NCBI GenBank assembly: GCA_002419285.1
Contig: DIFU01000027.1
Coordinates: 1-35,816, forward strand
Origin: Prolixibacteraceae bacterium UBA5740
GTDB lineage: Bacteria; Bacteroidota; Bacteroidia; Bacteroidales; Prolixibacteraceae
Length of the DNA stretch: 35,816 nt
Reading direction: 5' to 3'
Shown here: positions 29,591 to 35,816 of the stretch, one piece after another
Layout: each line of letters opens with the position of its first letter
Numbering within the stretch: position 1 is the stretch's first letter
Translations under genes and position numbers: made by a program
Notes under the pieces: model-generated
Database searches by the model: none
The model's input: the letters and a program-made list of their open reading frames with translations, nothing else
What the model was told of the DNA's origin: nothing

Positions 29591-32575
29591 CATTTTATTT
29601 TTGAGATTCAGTTTACTTCCAAAAGCGTCGAGAGATAAAACAAAGCGGATCCTGCTTTTGAAGGAAATGCCGGATTCATTCAGGTTTTTGGAAACCACCA
29701 GTGGAACATAGATTTCGAAGATTTTCCGGATACCCGTTTTCAAGCCTGCCTCAAAGAAAAAAGGAGAATCATGCCCGGTGTTGAATCCCTTTTCATTCAG
29801 CAGGAGATGAACGAAAGGCTGCACCGGCACGCGACTGAGCTGGCCGGGCAAACTGCTGGTAAATGAACAGGACACAATCCAGCTGCGGTAGCCAAGACTT
29901 TCGCTCAGGGGGGTTACCAGGCCACCTTCAGAAAGGGTCATTTGTCTCGACCAGAAGTTTGATGGAAACTTTACAAAACGATCAGGATAAGTTCCCTGGT
30001 AAAAATAGAGATCCCGGCCACTTCTTCCGGCAGGAGAAAATGAATAAAATGGAATTCCTGAATCCTCCTTCAGCATGGTTCCTGCGAACAGCCTGATATC
30101 CATTCCTTTTTCCTTCCCAGGATAAATCAGTCTGTAATTGAATTCAGCCGATACCTTTTGATATGAGTCCCCTGTTTCAAAATCGGCTTGCAGGGTAAAT
30201 GGGTTCAGTGGACCATGCCTTTCCAGCTTATAGCCCAACTTGAAATAAGCATTCAGGTCAACCTCTTCCAATTGGTTTATCTGATGAAGATTGGAGGCGA
30301 CGATGTAATCACCATATACCTTTTGTGTATACGGGGAGGTCATTTCGCGACTCCTGAAATTCAACTCAATCCCTGTTTTTACCTTTTGGTAGTTTTGATC
30401 GCCCGGTGCGCCAAACCTGATTCCTTCAAGCGAAAGAACAGCCATCCGGATAAAATGGTCATGCGGTTTTATATTGAACGCAACCTTTCCATAACCAGCC
30501 AGATCATTGTTGCCAAATGCATAAAAAGGCATGATAAAATATTCGAGGGGTTTTGGTATGATAAATCCATTGTGTAAAGCCAACCCCGCCATAAACCCGT
30601 TCTCCCGGGTCCAGTTGAGTGCCGGCAAAAACATCAGGCTGTACTCTTCAGGATGCTCCACGGTAAAAAGAAGCTGGGGGTTTATGGGGTCAGCCTTTGG
30701 AAAAATGCCTGTCCTTTTGATTTGATTATTCATCCTGTACAGCTCAGGCATCAGGTGCCCGGGGTCGATTCTTATTTCCGAATAATCACCTTCGGGGAGT
30801 GTAATCCATTGACTTCCCGAAAAACCATCGACCCATTTTTCGAAAAACAGGGAATCGCCTGCCATGCCGGTAATAATAACCGGGGATTCCAATTCACCTT
30901 TGTTCTTCACGAGCAACCGATTCTTATCTGTTCTGACCATTTTATAATCGAGGCGTTTGGTGGTTCCGATCAAATCGTCAAAAAACCATCCCAAATCTTT
31001 ACTGGCAGTATTTTCAAATTCAGTGCGCAAATCCACTGGCTGTGGATGTTTGAATTTCCAGGTTTCGTAATAGTTGTGCATTGCCGCCTCATAAACAGAA
31101 TCACCCAGGTAAGCGCGCAGATAATTAAATGCCATGGCAGCCTTATTGTACAAAACGACTCCGTAGTTCAAATCGGTGTAGCGGGTTGCGGGCAGGTTTA
31201 TGGGTTGTTCGAGGTTTTTTCGGGCCTGGACAAGCCATTCCAGTTCCTGCATCCTTTCGACAGGCAATTGGTCAATATTCAGCAAGCGGGCCAGTTTCCA
31301 GTTCTTAAAATATACCTGCCAAAGCTTTTTCAAAGGATATTTCTCTTTCATATACCACGCGGTATAGGCACTGGTTATGCCTTCGTCCATATATGGATAC
31401 TTTCGCTCATTTGATGCCAGCGCACCATAAAACCAGTTGTGAAAAAGTTCATGGACAATCACTTCGTCGAGAGAGTAATCATCGTCCACAAGACCAATTA
31501 CCGTGATTCCGGGATATTCCATTCCGTAACCTGCGCTCAATGCGCTTTGAACCGCTGTAAATGTATCATATGGATAATCCCCCGTTTTTGAGGAACCCCA
31601 GATGATGGCATCATTCACATAATCCAAGGCATCCCTCCAAAGATTGGACTGCCGGTTTGTGAACATTACCCAAACAGTAATTTCCCTGCCTGTCTGCGGA
31701 AGCTTCAAACTCCGCTTCATCACATGAAATCGCTTATCGGCAAACCAGGCAAAGTCATGCACTCTTTCGGCAGAATAGTGAAGCGTTTTCAACTGTTTAG
31801 ATGAGGCGGGGAAACTGACTTTTCCTATGTGTGAAGAATTTACCCAGGAGGTATCCCCGGACAGGATCTCAAGCATTTCAATTTCCTTCAGAGTTTGCAG
31901 GGTTCCGGTAGCACCTACAATGTAATTTTCGGGTAGTGTGATCCAGACATCAAACCGGCCAAATTCAGAATAAAATTCACCCTGATCGAGATAGGGCATC
32001 GGATGCCATCCATCCGAATCATACACTGCAGGCTTGGGATACCATTGTGAAATCTGATAGGATTCCTCGATATGGCCTAACCTGGATGTTATCCCTTTAG
32101 GGATTTTTACACGAAAGGGTGTGGTTATTGTCAGGGTATCGCCTGAATTAAGGGGTCCATTCAATTCAATCCGGCAAATATCAGGTTGTTCCGACACAAG
32201 ACTCCATTTCAACGTCTGGTTATCAACCTTAAAATCCAGTGAATCAATAGCCCCCCTTAGCTGAGGATCATTAAACAACTTTGATTTCCCTTTTATGCTC
32301 AACAGCTGCCGGGCTAAATCGGTACTGTTATTTGAATAAGCATTCGGCCAAAGATGCATCCAGATAAAATGAAGTGTATCGGGAGAGTTATTGATATACT
32401 CCATTTCTTCAAATGCATGAAGTTCATGGAGCGTATCATTGAGAGAAACCCTTATTTTATAATTCACTTCCTGTTGGAAATAGTCCTGAGAAAATGCTTG
32501 GGAAAGCGTCCCAAAAACAAAAAGGCAGATGAACATCATCCGCCTGATATGATTTTTTTTGAAATGGTAAATCAT
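29588..32575 (-). CDS. M1-type metallopeptidase with probable C-terminal outer-membrane barrel
   Basis: 995 residues with a signal peptide (about 1-29, cleavage after AFS). Residues 30-290 are the M1 N-terminal beta domain, and 290-560 the catalytic domain with GYGMEYPG (349-356, in place of the aminopeptidase GxMEN) and zinc motif H375-E-L-F-H379, then E398 after 18 residues. The C-terminal third (about 645-995) alternates aromatic/hydrophobic and polar residues (FMAGLALHNGFI, VDLNAYFKLGYKLER, SAEFNYRLIYPG, SRIRFVLSLDAFG) like an outer-membrane barrel, so the peptidase may be anchored on the cell surface or facing the periplasm. An inverted repeat is just upstream. It has no double-box promoter. 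Confidence 0.87.
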   Translation of the reverse strand: MIYHFKKNHIRRMMFICLFVFGTLSQAFSQDYFQQEVNYKIRVSLNDTLHELHAFEEMEYINNSPDTLHFIWMHLWPNAYSNNSTDLARQLLSIKGKSKLFNDPQLRGAIDSLDFKVDNQTLKWSLVSEQPDICRIELNGPLNSGDTLTITTPFRVKIPKGITSRLGHIEESYQISQWYPKPAVYDSDGWHPMPYLDQGEFYSEFGRFDVWITLPENYIVGATGTLQTLKEIEMLEILSGDTSWVNSSHIGKVSFPASSKQLKTLHYSAERVHDFAWFADKRFHVMKRSLKLPQTGREITVWVMFTNRQSNLWRDALDYVNDAIIWGSSKTGDYPYDTFTAVQSALSAGYGMEYPGITVIGLVDDDYSLDEVIVHELFHNWFYGALASNERKYPYMDEGITSAYTAWYMKEKYPLKKLWQVYFKNWKLARLLNIDQLPVERMQELEWLVQARKNLEQPINLPATRYTDLNYGVVLYNKAAMAFNYLRAYLGDSVYEAAMHNYYETWKFKHPQPVDLRTEFENTASKDLGWFFDDLIGTTKRLDYKMVRTDKNRLLVKNKGELESPVIITGMAGDSLFFEKWVDGFSGSQWITLPEGDYSEIRIDPGHLMPELYRMNNQIKRTGIFPKADPINPQLLFTVEHPEEYSLMFLPALNWTRENGFMAGLALHNGFIIPKPLEYFIMPFYAFGNNDLAGYGKVAFNIKPHDHFIRMAVLSLEGIRFGAPGDQNYQKVKTGIELNFRSREMTSPYTQKVYGDYIVASNLHQINQLEEVDLNAYFKLGYKLERHGPLNPFTLQADFETGDSYQKVSAEFNYRLIYPGKEKGMDIRLFAGTMLKEDSGIPFYSFSPAGRSGRDLYFYQGTYPDRFVKFPSNFWSRQMTLSEGGLVTPLSESLGYRSWIVSCSFTSSLPGQLSRVPVQPFVHLLLNEKGFNTGHDSPFFFEAGLKTGIRKIFEIYVPLVVSKNLNESGISFKSRIRFVLSLDAFGSKLNLKNKM

Positions 32576-32589
32576 TGATCTTAATTGTT

Positions 32590-32612
32590 CAAACAGATTT
32601 ACATACTGTTTG
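32590..32612. promoter_or_regulatory. 7-bp inverted repeat ahead of the M1 peptidase gene
   Basis: CAAACAG and CTGTTTG flank a 9-base A/T-rich centre, 15 bp upstream of the start codon and with no T-run. It could be an operator for a dimeric regulator. Confidence 0.4.
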
Positions 32613-32643
32613 TCAAATGAATAAGGGCAAAAATTCCTTTGGA

Positions 32644-32979
32644 TTAAACCAAAATAAGAATCAGAATGATAATTAAAAGAAGCGTGGCACCACCAATGTA
32701 AACCGTACCGCCAGCTTTCTTAACATCTTTTTTCATATCCTTCAGCTCACTTTTCAGTTCACTCTTTTCTGTAGCCGTAAGGTCGCTTTTATCCATTTTG
32801 CGGATTTCCTCAACTCTTTTGGTAATACGCTCAACCTCTGCATCCGACAGTTTGTTTTCCGCTTTTACGGGAACAGCCATTTTATCAGAATTAGCGGTTC
32901 TGTCATTTTTACCGGCAAATGCTAATGTTGAGCTCATAACAAATACCATTGCAAGTACGAAAAACATAATTTTTTTCAT
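32644..32979 (-). CDS. Small exported coiled-coil protein with C-terminal membrane helix
   Basis: 111 residues from ATG 32979 (MKKIMFFVLAMVFVMSSTLAFA). Upstream in-frame ATG 33003 is unlikely because the strong -7 element (33007-33014) would place the transcript start at or after it. After the signal peptide comes a charged helical part (SDAEVERITKRVEEIRKMDK and ATEKSELKSELKDMKKDVKK), then a glycine turn and a hydrophobic end TLLLIIILILILV. No family name is safe; similar Bacteroidota proteins are uncharacterised. The layout resembles small envelope-stress proteins. Its promoter has the best -7 box of the set, so it may be a highly expressed target. Confidence 0.75.
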   Translation of the reverse strand: MKKIMFFVLAMVFVMSSTLAFAGKNDRTANSDKMAVPVKAENKLSDAEVERITKRVEEIRKMDKSDLTATEKSELKSELKDMKKDVKKAGGTVYIGGATLLLIIILILILV

Positions 32980-33006
32980 TTTGTGTAATTTTAATTTATT
33001 CATACC

Positions 33007-33070
33007 CAAAGGTACCGGACTAAACCCCTAATTAGTTACACAATTCTGGCAATGAGTTGCATCTTTCACA
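33007..33070 (-). promoter_or_regulatory. Double-box promoter of the small coiled-coil protein
   Basis: Read leftward: TGTGT, distal box GAAAGATGCAAC (33056-33067), proximal box GAATTGTGTAAC (33035-33046, identical to that of the second OmpA gene), 20-bp gap, and a perfect TACCTTTG (33007-33014). Confidence 0.75.
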
Positions 33071-33127
33071 CATTCATGCCTGCCAGCACTTTGGTTTTAC
33101 AAATTTTGAACGCAACTAAATCCACAA

Positions 33128-33154
33128 AAAAAGAGGCCCTGTGAGCCTCTTTTT
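33128..33154 (-). terminator. Rho-independent terminator
   Basis: A perfect 10-bp stem AAAAAGAGGC/GCCTCTTTTT with a 7-base loop, followed by a T-run in the leftward transcript. It ends the 58-residue gene at 33194 and insulates the double-box promoter downstream from it. Confidence 0.85.
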
Positions 33155-33193
33155 AAGTAATACTATGGTATTTTTCTTCTGCTTTTCAGAATA

Positions 33194-33370
33194 TTAACCT
33201 TTATAATGTTTTAATTGGTCCATTTCCGGACGGTTTGACCAATATCGTTCACGTGCTTTTTCGGGATCCATGTCAATGGGAACAAAAATTCTGGTTCTCC
33301 TGTCGATCACCACTGGCTTTAACTTCTCCATGTCGGGGGTATGACCATTGTTCTGCTGTTTTGTAAACAT
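33194..33370 (-). CDS. 58-residue hypothetical protein with strong Shine-Dalgarno
   Basis: Translated by hand from ATG 33370: starts MFTKQQNNGHTPDMEKLKPV, continues VIDRRTRIFVPIDMDPEKAR and ends in ERYWSNRPEM plus DQLKHYKG. AGGAGG lies 8 bases before the start, unusual among the A/T-rich leaders of the window and good support for translation. The 10-bp terminator stem 40 bp after its stop supports a real transcription unit. No membrane segment, signal or known domain is seen. The charged tail with PEKARERYW suggests a small cytosolic protein. Function unknown. Confidence 0.7.
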   Translation of the reverse strand: MFTKQQNNGHTPDMEKLKPVVIDRRTRIFVPIDMDPEKARERYWSNRPEMDQLKHYKG

Positions 33371-33663
33371 AAATATATCCTCCTTTATTAATTGATTATC
33401 GATTAAACCCTGCGGATTGCCGTGGGATAAAAATTAGCGTGAACCTGTCTTTCCGATTGAATGTTGGATATTTAAAATGCCAGATCAGTTTTCGAAACCA
33501 AGAGCATCGTGCCCGGCAATCCATTGAATGAAAGAAATGCAGATCTATTCAAATTTCTGTGAGCAAAGATACTCAAAAATATCGAGGTTTGGAAACAATT
33601 TACAATCAAATATTTAAGAGTTTGATAACATAAGACAAAAGCCATCTCATTTAGCCCCTGTAC

Positions 33664-33966
33664 TCAATCAACCCTTTTGATTTCAATGATCTCACAATTG
33701 ATATAAGGCGGGCAGGTTGAATTGATGCCCAGTTCCTTGTATTTAACCACCACCCTGTCGTCGGTTCTTAAGGTACCGACCTCAGCGATCGACACAACAA
33801 GTGTATCCCCATTATCAAGGTGTATTTGTTCGGCACAGAACGCTAACCCGCCACTCAGCCAGACTTTTCCGTTTTCTTGTTTTATGCCTTCACCGCCATC
33901 ATCCTTCTTATCGCAGGACAAAAGGAACATGGTCACGAACCCAAGCCACAATAACTTCTTCATCAT
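33664..33966 (-). CDS. Small lipoprotein, unknown
   Basis: 100 residues (ATG 33966 or 33963) with the lipobox LLSC (Cys18) followed by acidic DKKDDGGEG, a spacer typical of lipoproteins sorted to the outer membrane or surface in Bacteroidota. The mature part is a small beta-rich domain with three cysteines (CAEQIHL, STCPPYINCEI). No family is recognised. It is a stand-alone gene. Confidence 0.7.
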   Translation of the reverse strand: MMKKLLWLGFVTMFLLSCDKKDDGGEGIKQENGKVWLSGGLAFCAEQIHLDNGDTLVVSIAEVGTLRTDDRVVVKYKELGINSTCPPYINCEIIEIKRVD

Positions 33967-34199
33967 TCGGAGATTTTAGGTTTCTTATGGAAGATAAATT
34001 TTAATTACAATTGGTTGCGCAGAGTACACTGTCAGCTCAGCTAAATTATGACAATTATGAAACCCGAATTTCCAAATCACCGTAATATAAAATCATTCTT
34101 AATAACAACAGAACCAACAGTATACTTTTCAATGCATTATACTGGTGAGATTATTAAATTCCAACTGATTACATTCTTGTCAACAGAAAATAATTGATC

Positions 34200-34631
34200 A
34201 TGAAAACAGTAAACATCTATTTGATTTTTGATGGGCAGTGTGAAGAAGCCTTTAATTTATACAGGTCTGTGATTGGAGGCGAATTTGCCGGAATCAGCAG
34301 GTACAAAGATGCCCCCGAAGATCCATCGAAACCGGTATCGCCCGAGTATAGGGAGAGAATTATGCACATTGTCCTCCCGATCAGCAACGAGACGATGCTG
34401 ATGGGAGGTGATGGTGGCGAGGGATGGACCGATAAGCACATCACAGGGAATAATTTCTCGGTTTCCATTAGCACCGACAGCAAGGAAAACGCGGATGAAA
34501 TTTTCAATGGACTTTCCAAAGGAGGGAAAGTCAACATGCCTATGACTTCGACCTTCTGGGGCGACTATTTTGGGATGCTTACCGATAAATTTGGCGTCAA
34601 CTGGATGGTGAGCTACACCATAAACAGCTGA
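34200..34631 (+). CDS. VOC-family (PhnB/glyoxalase-like) protein
   Basis: 143 residues from ATG 34200; a TTG at 34194 would add two residues. The sequence has the features of the PhnB-type vicinal oxygen chelate fold: IYLIFDGQCEEAFNLYRSVI, MHIVLPISNETMLMGGD, NFSVSISTDSKENADEIFN and a final FWGDYFGMLTDKFGVNWM. Such proteins include glyoxalase- and fosfomycin-resistance-like enzymes, but most of this subgroup are uncharacterised. It is monocistronic, unrelated to the envelope genes. Confidence 0.85.
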   Translation: MKTVNIYLIFDGQCEEAFNLYRSVIGGEFAGISRYKDAPEDPSKPVSPEYRERIMHIVLPISNETMLMGGDGGEGWTDKHITGNNFSVSISTDSKENADEIFNGLSKGGKVNMPMTSTFWGDYFGMLTDKFGVNWMVSYTINS

Positions 34632-34690
34632 TATAGTGTATACTGAGTCCGAAAATTCAGAAAAAAGAAACGATTCACACTCGTAACCAA

Positions 34691-35816
34691 TTACAGTATC
34701 AGTGTGTGCGTGTACTTCAGCATGATCGTGCGCGTCAGATAGGAAGGTGGCCTGATGGCGCTGTTATCGTCGCGCAGGTTGCGAAGGTCGTTAAACACGA
34801 GGAAGAAGTCGTTGCCGTCGCGCGGATTGTACCTGAGCCTCAGGTTGGTGATGACCAGATTGTCGCGTTCGTTCATCTGCACATACGAACTGACCGAAAG
34901 GTGGGTATTCAGCATATAGGTGAACTTCAAACGAGCCAGGTTATTGGTAAAGTTTTGGTTTCGTTCGGAAAACTTCACCTGATCGTACTTATACGATCCA
35001 GTTAGCTGAAAACTCTGTGAAATGTTGAAATTGGTCTCCAGTTCGGCCGAAAAGCGGTTTCCGTCGAAGAACTCGCCCATTTCAAAACCCGTATTGGCGA
35101 CTACCTTTTTATTGGATGGTGTCGAAAAATTGCCAAAGAAGTTGACAAACGAATAGTCACCTGCCGGCACAAACACTTCGGGCGACAAATGGAAATCCCT
35201 TACCACGCCTTCCCTTAAATAATTGAAACTGCTGAACAGGTTAAATCCATTCTTCCACTCCATCAGATACTGTGGGGCAAGCTCCAGATTCTCGAGCTTT
35301 CCGTCCTCGAGTCGGGATACATAGGCAAAGTCGAGACTAAACCTTCTCCAGAAGACCGAGGATGTTTCGGGGAACAGGCCATACTGGATCTCCCCCCTCA
35401 CCTCCCTGATGTCACGATTGAACAGGAAGCCGCTACCGGGATTGAAATTCTTGCCAAACCAGGCATATTTCACTTCGTAACCCAAACCTTTATCAGAGCG
35501 GCGTTCCCATGCAACGGAGAAGAAGCTGGGATCGGCCGATGCCACATTGGAGCTGAGTTCGCTTTCCATGCTTTGGGCCAGCTTTACATCCAGGTAATCA
35601 TCCCCGAACATGCGCCAGATCCCGTCGATTCCGTATGCCACGTTGTACTTCCCGTCGAAGTCGATCCGTGAAGAGACAATTGCTCCCACATAGGAATTGG
35701 GGTTGATGACCTGCTTTCTGACACGGGCCACGCCAAAATTCTCGGCAGGATGGCCATTGAATTGTGCCGTATTCATGTTCAGCACACCCAGGTCCCACTT
35801 CCCTACCCTGCCTACC
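34691..35816 (-). CDS. DUF5916 outer-membrane-associated protein, 5' part missing
   Basis: An open frame of 375 codons runs off the right edge; GTG 35785 is internal, because the frame continues upstream with GRVGKWDLGVLNMNTA, the typical DUF5916 entry. Features include VRKQVINPNSYVGAIVSSRI, then strand-rich sequence (YEVKYAWFGKNFNPGSGFLF, WRRFSLDFAYVSRL, FNISQSFQLTGSYKYDQ) and an end TRTIMLKYTHTLIL. Such proteins usually carry an N-terminal carbohydrate-binding family-9-like domain, which would lie outside the window. The C-terminal part is barrel-like. Biological role unknown. Confidence 0.83.
   Translation of the reverse strand, partial: VGRVGKWDLGVLNMNTAQFNGHPAENFGVARVRKQVINPNSYVGAIVSSRIDFDGKYNVAYGIDGIWRMFGDDYLDVKLAQSMESELSSNVASADPSFFSVAWERRSDKGLGYEVKYAWFGKNFNPGSGFLFNRDIREVRGEIQYGLFPETSSVFWRRFSLDFAYVSRLEDGKLENLELAPQYLMEWKNGFNLFSSFNYLREGVVRDFHLSPEVFVPAGDYSFVNFFGNFSTPSNKKVVANTGFEMGEFFDGNRFSAELETNFNISQSFQLTGSYKYDQVKFSERNQNFTNNLARLKFTYMLNTHLSVSSYVQMNERDNLVITNLRLRYNPRDGNDFFLVFNDLRNLRDDNSAIRPPSYLTRTIMLKYTHTLIL

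Noticed and set aside
30653..31414. 253-codon open frame on the plus strand
   Set aside because: Lies wholly antisense to the M1 peptidase, whose zinc motif and family length are clear; the antisense product resembles nothing.
5289..33070. Shared motif as an ECF or sigma-54 promoter
   Set aside because: The spacing to the -7 box is too long for ECF -35/-10 pairs, there is no GG-N10-GC core, and TAnnTTTG is the housekeeping Bacteroidota -7 element.
33570..33620. TTTACA-N15-GTTTGA upstream of the 58-residue gene
   Set aside because: Second box matches only 4 of 6 core bases and the nearby TATTTTTG lies 17 bp away instead of 20-21, so it was not counted.

Overview
The window looks like a chromosomal segment of a Bacteroidota bacterium, probably a Bacteroidales/Marinilabiliales-type organism. 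The evidence is promoters with a TAnnTTTG -7 box, a lipoprotein-anchored TamA homologue (TamL) beside TamB, a DUF5916 protein, an OmpA lipoprotein with a glycine zipper, and many short A/T-rich leaders without Shine-Dalgarno sequences. I see no rRNA, tRNA, CRISPR array, insertion sequence or prophage.

Layout. Bases 1-695: the 5' part of a secreted serpin (-), cut by the window edge. 1.2-3.4 kb: an outer-membrane-type protein, an AraC-type regulator with a metal-site-like CxxC pair, and a YkuD_2 L,D-transpeptidase (all +). 3.4-8.8 kb (-): a large LdtD/YcbB-type L,D-transpeptidase, a PAS protein and a CheB-CheR-PAS hybrid. 9.1-10.5 kb (+): an OmpA lipoprotein and a beta-barrel protein. 10.7-11.6 kb (-): a second OmpA lipoprotein. 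11.7-16.4 kb (-): CsbD-like, MlaE, MlaF and MlaD proteins and an Omp85-like protein. 16.5-20.4 kb (-): a small membrane protein, a B12-radical SAM enzyme, an M48 lipoprotein peptidase, a YtxH protein, a holin-like protein and an unknown. 20.5-29.5 kb (-): two micro-membrane proteins, an AI-2E family permease, TamB and TamL. 29.6-33.4 kb (-): an M1-type peptidase with a probable C-terminal barrel, a small coiled-coil membrane protein and a 58-residue protein. 33.7-35.8 kb: a small lipoprotein (-), a VOC protein (+) and a partial DUF5916 protein (-).

The main observation is a shared promoter architecture that I found by comparing upstream regions. Eight promoters carry two direct copies of a 12-bp box, GAATNNTGTAAC, exactly 21 bp apart, and the proximal copy lies 20-21 bp upstream of a TAnnTTTG-like -7 element. 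They precede the large L,D-transpeptidase, the CheB/CheR hybrid, both OmpA lipoproteins, the CsbD-Mla operon, the radical SAM/M48 operon, the micro-membrane/AI-2E/TamB/TamL operon and the coiled-coil membrane protein. Together they could drive about 20 of the 32 genes. I infer one activator-controlled envelope-maintenance regulon covering peptidoglycan cross-linking, phospholipid transport, outer-membrane assembly and general stress membrane proteins. A 21-bp direct repeat abutting the -33 region resembles AraC-family class II sites (araI1-I2) and also LytTR sites. The AraC-type protein at 2095-2646 is a candidate regulator on circumstantial grounds only.
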